Source: Paenibacillus sp. JDR-2 (lineage in GTDB: Bacteria > Bacillota > Bacilli > Paenibacillales > Paenibacillaceae). From it: 64,000 nt of DNA. Shown one piece after another: positions 1 through 8,100 of this stretch. The position numbers were made by a program, and so were the translations under genes. The notes below the pieces were generated by a model, which saw only the letters and a program-made list of their open reading frames with translations, searched no databases and was not told the DNA's origin. The DNA is taken from contig NC_012914.1 of NCBI RefSeq assembly GCF_000023585.1, positions 2,309,001 through 2,373,000 on the forward strand. Direction: 5' to 3'. Position 1 is the stretch's first letter, and the number at the start of each line of letters is the position of its first letter.

Positions 1-1
1 C

Positions 2-82
2 GGTCCGTTTCTTATTGTCTTATTCGGTCGTATGGCTGTACACGGCGAGGAGCTTCTGGAAGCGGAGCAGAAGGCGCATTAA
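2..82 (+). CDS. C-terminal end of an unidentified protein (5' partial)
   Basis: An open frame enters from the left edge and ends at TAA 80-82. It gives 26 residues: a short hydrophobic stretch (FLIVLFGRMAV) and then a charged tail ending EAEQKAH. A strong terminator follows directly, which supports a real gene end. The tail could close a membrane protein, but too little is visible to name a family. Confidence 0.4.
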   Translation, partial: GPFLIVLFGRMAVHGEELLEAEQKAH

Positions 83-87
83 AATAA

Positions 88-134
88 AAAGACGTATGCT
101 TTGTGTCCGGAATGAGGACATGGCATACGTCTTT
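88..134. terminator. Bidirectional intrinsic terminator
   Basis: The arms GACGTATGC (91-99) and GCATACGTC (123-131) pair, with a further inner TGTCC/GGACA stem. T runs follow on the plus strand (to 140) and A-rich sequence precedes (81-90), so it can end both the left-edge gene and the minus-strand regulator gene that stops at 139. Confidence 0.85.
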
Positions 135-138
135 TTTT

Positions 139-1572
139 TTAATCAAACATCGTCTCTCGCAACGCCAGGGCAAATTTATCAATCCCCGTCACAATTTCGT
201 CCACGGAAGAACGGGCATAGGATAATCGCACAAATCCCGGCTCAGTGCCGAACACGCTGCCCGGAATGAACAATACGCCATGTTTGATCCCATTAGTAAG
301 CAGGCGGTAATCTTTGATATTCCGATTGATTTTACACCAGAGATTTAACCCGCCTTGGGGTAAATGGAAGGAGACCTCGTTCCCAAGCTTCGTCTGCAGC
401 GCCTCCGCCATCATGTCGCGCCTAAGACGAAGCGAATCCCTCAGCCGTTCCAGATGCGGAGTAAGCGAAGCGGACTCGAGCAAATGCGTTGCTATCCATT
501 GCGGGAACATGCTAAGGCCAAAATCCATCTGCTGCCGTGCATCCGACAGACGCTGGATAACCGTATGAGGCGCTGCCATCCAGCCGATCCGAAGGCCGGA
601 AGCCGCTACCTTCGATAAGGATCCGATATATAACACGCTTCCGTTCCGGTCTATGGCCTTGATAGGAGGAGGAGCGGCGTCATCGTAGGAGGTCAAGCTG
701 AACGGATCATCCTCAACGATAGGTATTCCGAGCTGTTCACAGCAACTCAAAATCTCTTCTCTCCGCTTGGCGCTCATGACCATTCCGGTCGGATTCTGAA
801 AATTCGGATTGAGAAATACCATGCGGATCCGGTGCTGCTTATATAGAGCCCGGATTTCCTCCGGGTCAACCCCATCTTCATTAACCGTTAATCCGAACAA
901 GCGGATGCCCGCCGATTGGAACATGGGCAGGGAGTAGCAATACGACGGGTTTTCTATCGCAATGGCATCACCCGGATTCAGCAGGCATTGCGTGATGAGG
1001 TACAAGGATTGCTGCGAGCCCGATGTAACCAGAATGGAATCATCGGTGGCCTGAATGCCGCGCTGCTCTTGAAGAAAGCCGGTTATTGCCAAGCGGAGCG
1101 GGACATAACCTTGAGGATCTCCGTATCCGAGCGGCTCATGAAACGGCTGAGTCCGCATGATCGCCGCGATCTCTTCGTTAGGCGAAAGTTCGGGAGCTAG
1201 TTCACCGTTTGCGAAGTTAATAAACGGCTCTCCGCTTTGAACCGCTTCACGGATTCTCCGCATGAAAGGCAAATTAGGCAGGAACGAACCGCCCTCCACG
1301 TATCGGCTCCAATTCGGCGCGGGATCCATTCCCCATAGATGCCCGCAGACGCGGGTGCCGCTCCCCGTCAAGCTTTCGATCATTCCGGAAGCGCGTAGAT
1401 TCTCATAGGCTTGGACAATGGTGCTCCGGTTAACGCCCAATTGCTCGGCCAGCTTGCGTTCGGAAGGCAGGTGGCTGCCGGGAGGCAGCTCTCCTAACGA
1501 AATTCTTTGCTCCAGGTAGTCCGCGATTTGTTGATACAACGGTTTTTTATCATTTCTGTCCGGTCTCCACAT
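139..1572 (-). CDS. MocR/GntR-family transcriptional regulator with aminotransferase-like domain
   Basis: A 477-residue protein. An N-terminal GntR winged helix-turn-helix (about residues 8-78, including the LPSERKLAEQLGVNRSTI recognition region) is joined to a fold-type I PLP aminotransferase domain (about 105-470). The PLP signatures are present: NPNFQNPTG, VEDDPF, and the Schiff-base lysine in SLSK (Lys321). In the MocR family the aminotransferase domain senses PLP or an amine effector and does not turn over; PdxR, GabR and similar proteins are relatives. I chose the ATG at 1572 because AGAGGTGA lies just upstream of it; an in-frame GTG at 1581 sits inside that ribosome binding site. It is divergent from the Rrf2 gene. 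The regulated target cannot be deduced here. Confidence 0.9.
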   Translation of the reverse strand: MWRPDRNDKKPLYQQIADYLEQRISLGELPPGSHLPSERKLAEQLGVNRSTIVQAYENLRASGMIESLTGSGTRVCGHLWGMDPAPNWSRYVEGGSFLPNLPFMRRIREAVQSGEPFINFANGELAPELSPNEEIAAIMRTQPFHEPLGYGDPQGYVPLRLAITGFLQEQRGIQATDDSILVTSGSQQSLYLITQCLLNPGDAIAIENPSYCYSLPMFQSAGIRLFGLTVNEDGVDPEEIRALYKQHRIRMVFLNPNFQNPTGMVMSAKRREEILSCCEQLGIPIVEDDPFSLTSYDDAAPPPIKAIDRNGSVLYIGSLSKVAASGLRIGWMAAPHTVIQRLSDARQQMDFGLSMFPQWIATHLLESASLTPHLERLRDSLRLRRDMMAEALQTKLGNEVSFHLPQGGLNLWCKINRNIKDYRLLTNGIKHGVLFIPGSVFGTEPGFVRLSYARSSVDEIVTGIDKFALALRETMFD

Positions 1573-1646
1573 GCTGTTCACCTCTTAACCACTACAATAC
1601 TATACGGAAGAGTCATCCGTCTAAGTGTGAGGTAATGACGTTGATT

Positions 1647-1682
1647 TTGTCATGCCGATTAAAGTGTGCTAAAATTAGCACA
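1647..1682 (+). promoter_or_regulatory. SigA-type promoter with overlapping palindromic operator for the Rrf2 gene
   Basis: TTGTCA (1647-1652), 17 nt, then TAAAAT (1670-1675) preceded by TGC, so an extended -10. The palindrome TGTGCTAAAATTAGCACA (1665-1682) has 8-bp perfect arms around AA and covers the -10. This arrangement is expected for an autorepressor site. A close relative of the palindrome lies at 2246-2263. Confidence 0.75.
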
Positions 1683-1715
1683 TATTATTGCGAAGGAGGA
1701 AACGGTCCGGCAGCT

Positions 1716-2117
1716 ATGGCACAACTGAAACGGTTTGGATTTGGCGTACAGGCGTTAATCGTATTGGCTTCCCAGACAGAGCTGTTGACAAGCAGCGAAA
1801 TTGCAGAACGGATTCATTGCGAGCCAACCGCTTTGCGCAAGATTTTGTCGCAGCTCGTGGAGGGCGGTATCATTGAAGTGAAGCAAGGGCGTACCGGCGG
1901 CTACCAGCTGGCTAAACGTCCGGAGCTCGTTACGCTCCGCGAGGTATATAAGACCGTGCATGAAGAGGAGCCTCCATGGGACCGCATGCTGGACACAACC
2001 GGGAATCATCATTTCGGCAAAAAAGTAAACGAATCTTTCAAGCAAATCATGGCGGATATCTCCGACCAGGTTTATTTTGTGCTGGGCAACTATACGATAT
2101 CCGATTTATTGGATTAG
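1716..2117 (+). CDS. Rrf2-family transcriptional regulator
   Basis: A 133-residue protein starting MAQLKRFGFGVQAL, with the typical Rrf2 winged helix: a helix-turn-helix around SSEIAERIHCEPTALRKILSQL (about 27-48), then the wing KQGRTGGYQLAK (about 57-68). The three-cysteine cluster that binds Fe-S in IscR and NsrR is absent; the only cysteine is in the recognition region. It may therefore sense another signal, as YwnA-like members do, or be cluster-free. The start at 1716 follows AAGGAGGA at a longish 15-nt spacing; the open frame extends to 1635, but that would place the start upstream of the promoter. Its promoter overlaps a palindrome that recurs before the next operon. Confidence 0.88.
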   Translation: MAQLKRFGFGVQALIVLASQTELLTSSEIAERIHCEPTALRKILSQLVEGGIIEVKQGRTGGYQLAKRPELVTLREVYKTVHEEEPPWDRMLDTTGNHHFGKKVNESFKQIMADISDQVYFVLGNYTISDLLD

Positions 2118-2245
2118 AAATAGTCGTTCATCCATTCGATAGCAGCCTCTACAGAGGTTTTCTCATAAGTTTTATCTTATAAACATGACTTAGAATTTTC
2201 CGGATTGAAACGCGCTTCGCTAAGCCGTTTCACCTTGTTCTAAAA

Positions 2246-2263
2246 TGTGCAGAATTACGCACA
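2246..2263. promoter_or_regulatory. Second Rrf2-type operator, upstream of the hydrolase operon
   Basis: TGTGCAGAATTACGCACA has 5-bp outer arms identical to those of the palindrome at 1665-1682, the same 18-bp length and the same flanking TATT. It lies 21 nt before the start at 2284, where a bound repressor would block expression. Confidence 0.65.
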
Positions 2264-2283
2264 TATTCAAAGGGGGATTTTTT

Positions 2284-2934
2284 ATGAAAATCAAATGGTA
2301 TGGCCAATCTTCATTCTTGCTGACAACAGACGAAGGCACGCGGATCTTGATCGATCCTTACGGACGTCTGCTTGGTTACAGGATGCCCAAAAACATTGAG
2401 TCCGACATCGTTATCGTCACGCATGATCATAAGGACCATAACCAGATTCAAGTGGCTTCCGGCGAATACATGCTGGTCAATCAGCCTAGACCATACGTGA
2501 AAAAGGATGTGTCCATCACAGGCATTCCGACCTTCCACGACAAAGTAGGCGGCAAGAAAAGAGGCCCGAATATCGTTTATGTGATTAAGGCTGGGGACCT
2601 GACGGTATGTCATAGCGGTGACCTGGGACATCTCCTGACAGCGGAGCAAATCGCGCAAATCGGGAAAATAGATATTCTGATGGTTCCGGCTGGAGGGAAA
2701 ATGACCTTAAACGGTACGGATGCCGCGGCGGTTATGAATCAGCTCGAGCCTGCCATTACGATTCCGATGCATTACCGGACCAAGGCGCTTGGACTGCCCG
2801 GCAAGTTATTGTTCGATAAAGTGGAAACTTTTATCTCGGCAGCCGGCAAACCAAGCCGGGAAGCGAAGGAGCTTGACGTGAAGAAAGAATCGCTGAAGGA
2901 TTATGCAGGCATCGTTACTTTCCTGTATGATTAA
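2284..2934 (+). CDS. MBL-fold metal-dependent hydrolase
   Basis: A 216-residue protein of the beta-lactamase superfamily, UPF0173/YtkL-like branch. The metal motif HxHxDH is visible as THDHKDH (about residues 47-53), followed by conserved HSGD (near 105) and MHYRT near the C-terminus. Such proteins bind two metal ions and hydrolyse an unknown ester or phosphodiester. The ATG at 2284 has a strong AAAGGGGG site 8 nt upstream; longer forms would begin inside the operator. It is the first gene of a probable three-gene operon (gaps of 27 and 31 nt) controlled by the Rrf2-type palindrome. Cytoplasmic, with no signal peptide. Confidence 0.85.
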   Translation: MKIKWYGQSSFLLTTDEGTRILIDPYGRLLGYRMPKNIESDIVIVTHDHKDHNQIQVASGEYMLVNQPRPYVKKDVSITGIPTFHDKVGGKKRGPNIVYVIKAGDLTVCHSGDLGHLLTAEQIAQIGKIDILMVPAGGKMTLNGTDAAAVMNQLEPAITIPMHYRTKALGLPGKLLFDKVETFISAAGKPSREAKELDVKKESLKDYAGIVTFLYD

Positions 2935-2961
2935 CGGGTAAGGGAAGGAAGGATCGTAACG

Positions 2962-4074
2962 ATGGGCAGGCAAGCAAGATCGGAAGCAAACGGATTTAAA
3001 TTTTTGATAACTCTCGCAACCGCCGTTGGCGGAGGGATTATTTTTCACCTATTGAATACCCCGATACCGTGGCTGCTAGGCCCCATGATTGCGGTGTTAA
3101 TCGGAACGAACGTATGGAAAGGCAAGTATAGATGGCCCGGTCAAATCCGTAATTCCGGCATGATTATCGTCGGGTACACCATCGGTTTGTCCATGACGGG
3201 AACGGCGCTGAAAGAGATGGGCGAGCAGCTGCCGACGATGTGTCTGATGACCGTTATATTGCTGCTTTTATGCGGCGGAATTGCCTTTGTGGTGTCGAAG
3301 CTGTCGGATACGGATTTCAAGACCGCCTTGCTTGGCAGTGTACCCGGCGGTTTGTCGCAGGTGCTTGCGCTTGCCGAGGAGACCAAAGGCGTAAATTTGA
3401 CGGTTGTCACGGTGACGCAAGTCGTCCGGCTGATGATTATTGTCATAGGGATTCCGTTGCTCGTATTTAGCCCTATCTTCGGGCAGGTGCATGACGCAGC
3501 GGCTGCAGCCATGCCGATCGTGGCCAAGCATGACAACTGGGCGGCATTATTTCCGAACATTCTGATCTTCGCTCCGGTATGCGTCATTTGTGCGATTGCA
3601 GGCAACCGGATCAAATTTCCGACGGCCTTTCTGCTTGGACCCGCGATTGCTACGGCTGTTCTGCAAGGCATCGGGCTTCACGGTCCATCGCTTCCGTCGA
3701 CGTTAACAAGCGCCGCCCAGCTTATGATCGGTACTTACGTGGGTCTGCTGCTTAAGCCTGGCAAGCTTCGGCGGAAGGTTAGGACGTTTTCTTTTGCCAT
3801 AGGAAGCGGTCTGGTGTTAATGCTCTGCGCATGGGGGCTTAGCGAGCTGATGACCTTGCTTCATCCGGTATCGCGGTCCACCGCGTTATTGAGTCTAGCG
3901 CCAGGCGGGATGGATCAGATGGGGATTCTCGCCCATGAGATTAACGCGGATCTGTCCATGGTATCCGGTTATCAATTATTCCGCACTTTCTTTATTTTCT
4001 TCGCGGTACCGCCGCTGCTGCGATTGTTATTCCGGATCAAGCTGAAAAGCCCGCGCGCGGAGCAGCCGCAATAA
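2962..4074 (+). CDS. AbrB-family membrane protein (putative transporter/regulator)
   Basis: A 370-residue polytopic membrane protein with about ten hydrophobic segments. Two halves carry the repeated pattern of the AbrB (ammonia-monooxygenase-like) duplication family: LNTPIPWLLGPMIAVLIG near the start and KFPTAFLLGPAIATAV in the second half, and SVPGGLSQVLALAEE paired with LAPGGMDQMGILAHEI. The family sits in the cytoplasmic membrane; its substrate is unknown. It has a GAAGGA-type ribosome site and follows the hydrolase by 27 nt, so it is probably co-transcribed and under the same Rrf2-type control. Confidence 0.85.
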   Translation: MGRQARSEANGFKFLITLATAVGGGIIFHLLNTPIPWLLGPMIAVLIGTNVWKGKYRWPGQIRNSGMIIVGYTIGLSMTGTALKEMGEQLPTMCLMTVILLLLCGGIAFVVSKLSDTDFKTALLGSVPGGLSQVLALAEETKGVNLTVVTVTQVVRLMIIVIGIPLLVFSPIFGQVHDAAAAAMPIVAKHDNWAALFPNILIFAPVCVICAIAGNRIKFPTAFLLGPAIATAVLQGIGLHGPSLPSTLTSAAQLMIGTYVGLLLKPGKLRRKVRTFSFAIGSGLVLMLCAWGLSELMTLLHPVSRSTALLSLAPGGMDQMGILAHEINADLSMVSGYQLFRTFFIFFAVPPLLRLLFRIKLKSPRAEQPQ

Positions 4075-4105
4075 AATCCGTAGTTGAAGGGAGAACGAAG
4101 CCGTT

Positions 4106-4957
4106 ATGAAAATTATGGTTGCCGGAGCTGCCGGCGTTGTCGGACGTTTGCTGCTGCCCATGCTGACCGAAGCAGGGCACGAGGTAACGGGATTGACCAG
4201 AAGTGCTTCAAAGCTGGAGCAAATTAAGCAGTCGGGAGCAGCAGCCGCTATTGCCGATGTATACGACCGGGATAGACTATTTGAGCTGCTTAAGGATTAT
4301 CGCCCGGATGTTGTCATTCATCAGTTGACCGCTTTAAGCGAATGGAACCTGGCTGAAAATGCGAGAATCCGCATAGAGGGGACTCGTAACCTGGTTGATG
4401 CAGCCTTGGCTGCCAAGGTGCAGCGAATGATTGTGCAGAGCATTTCGTGGGCTTACGAGCCCGGGGAATCGGTCGCAACCGAAAAGGATGAACTGGATGA
4501 AGGAGCGCCGTTGCCGCGAAAAATTTCGGTGGACGGTGTCATTGCGATGGAGCGGGCAGCAGCGGAAATGCCGCATTCCGTTATTTTGCGGTACGGGGCT
4601 TTGTATGGACCAGGTACGTTTTATGATCATGAGAGCGGGATGTTTGCCGGGCAGGTGAAGCTGGGCAACGTTCCGGCAACCGATGGCCGAACCTCGTTCC
4701 TTCATATCGAGGACGCTGCCCGCGCCGCCCTTCAGGCGCTTGATTGGCCGGCTGGCCCCGTAAATATCGTGGATGATGAACCGGCGGAAGGGAAGGTCTG
4801 GCTGCCGTTATATGCCAAGTCGCTTGGCGCGCCGGGGCCGGTTGCGCAGGATGGCATGAACCGCGGCGAGCGGGGGGCCTCGAACGAAAAGGCTAAACAG
4901 CAATACGGATGGATGCCTAAATACCCGTCTTGGCGGGATCAATTGTTAAGGACTTGA
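4106..4957 (+). CDS. NAD(P)-dependent epimerase/dehydratase-like protein (atypical SDR)
   Basis: A 283-residue Rossmann protein. The dinucleotide motif GAAGVVG is at residues 7-13, followed by an acidic/basic switch region (LTRSASKL). A later NVVDALA-type segment, SISWAYEPG and YGPGTFYD are typical of extended or atypical SDRs. A canonical YxxxK pair is not obvious, which fits the atypical group; NAD binding is likely, the substrate unknown. It is the third gene of the operon; its stop codon lies inside the left arm of the operon terminator. Confidence 0.85.
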   Translation: MKIMVAGAAGVVGRLLLPMLTEAGHEVTGLTRSASKLEQIKQSGAAAAIADVYDRDRLFELLKDYRPDVVIHQLTALSEWNLAENARIRIEGTRNLVDAALAAKVQRMIVQSISWAYEPGESVATEKDELDEGAPLPRKISVDGVIAMERAAAEMPHSVILRYGALYGPGTFYDHESGMFAGQVKLGNVPATDGRTSFLHIEDAARAALQALDWPAGPVNIVDDEPAEGKVWLPLYAKSLGAPGPVAQDGMNRGERGASNEKAKQQYGWMPKYPSWRDQLLRT

Positions 4958-4984
4958 GACATTATGTATCAAGTCCTTAATTTT
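4946..4984 (+). terminator. Intrinsic terminator overlapping the epimerase stop codon
   Basis: TTAAGGACTTGA (4946-4957) pairs perfectly with TCAAGTCCTTAA (4969-4980), followed by TTTT. The TGA stop is the last three bases of the left arm. Confidence 0.85.
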
Positions 4985-5102
4985 ACAACACCAATATTCT
5001 ATAGTTCCCCCCTCCTACATCTGGAAATGAAAGCGTTATTATTTAGCTAGACCTGCCACCTAGACTTCCATCCAATAAGATTTGGGAGGTAAAGAGGCAA
5101 TT

Positions 5103-8100
5103 ATGAAGAAGATGAAGAAGGTGACAGCCGCCGTTTCCGCAGTGGCGCTTGCCATCAGTCTTAACACCGTCTACCCCACAGTCACGCATGCTGCCATTCC
5201 AAGTTCCCCCGCTAACACCACGATTTTTGGTCCTAATGTGTATGTCTTTGATCCAGCCATGTCTAAAGCCGATATTGAAAGCGTTACCAGTTCCGTGTAC
5301 GGCGAACAGGAACAAAATGAATTTGGCGATGAACGGTATGCGCTGCTCTTCAAGCCGGGCACCTACAACGTCAATATGAATGTCGGCTTCAACACATCCG
5401 TAGCGGGTCTTGGACAGAACCCGGATGATGTTACGATAACGGGCGCTTTAAATGTCGATGCCAAATGGGATAACGGAAATGCGACCCGGAATTTTTGGCG
5501 ATCGATCGAGAACGTGAAGATCGCGCCAAGCGATCAGAACGCGACCGTCAGATATGCCGTTTCCCAGGCGGCTCCGATGCGCCGCGTGCATGTCGTCAGC
5601 AAAGACATGCATCTGTTTGATTTTACGTCCTCTTGGGATGCCGGCTGGGCGAGCGGCGGATATTTGGCGGATTCCAAGATTGACGCCAATATTATTCCCG
5701 CATCGCAGCAGCAATGGTTCTCCCGCAACAGCGAATGGAACAGCTGGTCGAACGGCGTATGGAACATGGTGTTTGTCGGCGATAAAAACGCGCCTTCCGG
5801 CGAGTTCCCGGATCCGCCGTATACGGTCATCGATAAGACGCCTGTTGTCAAAGAAAAGCCGTATGTGTATATCGATAATCAAGGTCAATACCGGGTGTTT
5901 GTTCCTTCGCTTGAGACCAATACGCAAGGCGTCAGCTGGGCGAACGGCCAGACGCCGGGACAGTCGATCTCCATCGATGATTTCTATATCGCTAGGCCCG
6001 ACACGGCAACTTCGGCCGCTATCAACGCCGCTTTGGAAGATGGGAAAAACTTATTTTTCACCCCTGGGATCTATCATCTAAGCGACACGATTCACGTAAC
6101 CAACCCGGATACCGTTGTTTACGGCATCGGACTGCCGACATTGATCCCGGATAACGGGCAGGACGTTATTGTTGTTGACGATGTAGACGGGGTTAACGTA
6201 TCCGGACTTGTCATTGAGGCAGGCGAAAAAACCTCGTCGACCCTGTTGAAGGTGGGTGAGCCGGGCAGCACAGCCGATCATTCGGCCAATCCGATCTCGC
6301 TCTCCGATGTGTTCTTCCGCACCGGCGGCCATGTGAACGGCAGCAATGATACGGCCCTCGAGATTAACAGCAACGACGTTATCGGCGATCACTTCTGGAT
6401 CTGGCGCGCCGACCACGGAGCCGGAGCAGCGTGGACATCGAATGTCTCGAAGAACGGTCTTGTCGTTAATGGGGACGACGTTACGATCTACGGTCTATTT
6501 AACGAGCATCATAATGAATATCAGACGGTCTGGAACGGCAACGGCGGACGGTTATATTTCTATCAATCGGAAATCCCCTATGATGTTCCGGACCAGCAAT
6601 CCTGGATGAGCAATAACGGAACGGTTAACGGTTACGCTTCCTACAAAATCGGCGATCAAGTAACAAGCCATGAAGCTTGGGGACTTGGCATTTATTCGTA
6701 CTTCCGGGATGCGGCGGTTAAGCTGGAGAACGCGATTGAAGCGCCGGCTAATCCGGGCATTAAATTGCATAATCTGACGACGATTTGGCTCAACGGAACC
6801 GCAGGCAGCGAGATTACGCATATTGTCAACGGAAACGGCGGCAGCGTAACCTCCAGCAGCAACATGAGACAAACGATGAAATTGTTCGTGGGGGGCGACG
6901 CGGAAGCGCCAACCGCTCCAACAGGATTGACCGCAACGCCGGTATCCAGCAGTCAGATTAACCTCAGCTGGACGGCTTCGACAGATAACGTTGGCGTTGA
7001 GGGCTATGATATATACCGGAACAACACGCTGATCGGATCTACGATCGCTGCCGCATACAACAGTACGGGATTAAAGGCATCTACCAGCTATACGTTTAAA
7101 ATCGTAGCAAAGGACGGCAGCGGCAACCGTTCGGCAGCCAGCAGCCCGGCAACAGCCGTAACGCCGGAAATATCCGGCGGCGCGCTTGACCGCACAGGCT
7201 GGACGGCGGAATCGTCGCCATCCGGAGGAGATGCGCCTGCCAACATGTTTGATGGAGCAGGCACGCGCTGGAGCGCGGGAGTTCCGATGGCAAACGGCCA
7301 GTACATTATTGTGGATATGAAAACGGCAGCCGATATTACGAAGATCGTATCGGAATCGAGCGGGTCCGATTATGCCAAGAGCTATGAGGTTTACGTATCG
7401 GCGGACGGCACGAATTGGGGAAGCAGCGTAGCCAGCGGCAATGGAACAAGCGGTGCAACAACGATTAATGTTACGGCCGCGGGCGTCCGCTATATTAAAA
7501 TGGTTCAGACCGGTACATCCAGCAGTTGGTGGTCCATCAATGAATTTAACGTATATGGCGTGTATCAGAATACGCAGGTGGATACCACCGCGCCGGATAC
7601 CACCCTTGCGTCTTCACCGGCAGCAGTATCGGGTGACAGTACCCCGTCGTTTACTTTCGGCAGCAATGAAGACGGGTCAACGTTTGAGTGCAGCCTGGAT
7701 AACAATGGCGAGTATTACACAGCTTGTTCATCGCCGGTTACTTTTACGAAGCTTGCGGACGGCTCTCATACGCTGTATGTACGCGCGGTAGATATTTTTG
7801 GCAATACGGACGAAACGCCTGCCCAATATACTTGGGTGATCGATACGGTCAAGCCGGTTATTACGCTTAACGGCGATCCGGTTGTTCAATTGGAGAAAGG
7901 AGCGGCTTACACGGATCCAGGAGCAGCTGCAACGGATAACCATGACGGGGATTTGACCGGGCAGATTACGGTTACGGGAACGGTTGATACAACGACGGCA
8001 GGAGACTATACGGTTCAATACACCGTATCCGATGCCGCCGGTAATGCCGCAGTTACCGTAACCCGTACGGTCCGCGTGCTGGAGCCGGTTGTGTCGGAGG

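Noticed and set aside
2245..2283. Longer start for the MBL-fold hydrolase
   Set aside because: It would put the start codon inside the operator palindrome; ATG 2284 has AAAGGGGG at the right distance.
5082..5102. Upstream TTG start for the large SLH protein
   Set aside because: It would add a non-signal-like GGKEAI segment and overlaps the ribosome site for ATG 5103, which begins a normal signal peptide.
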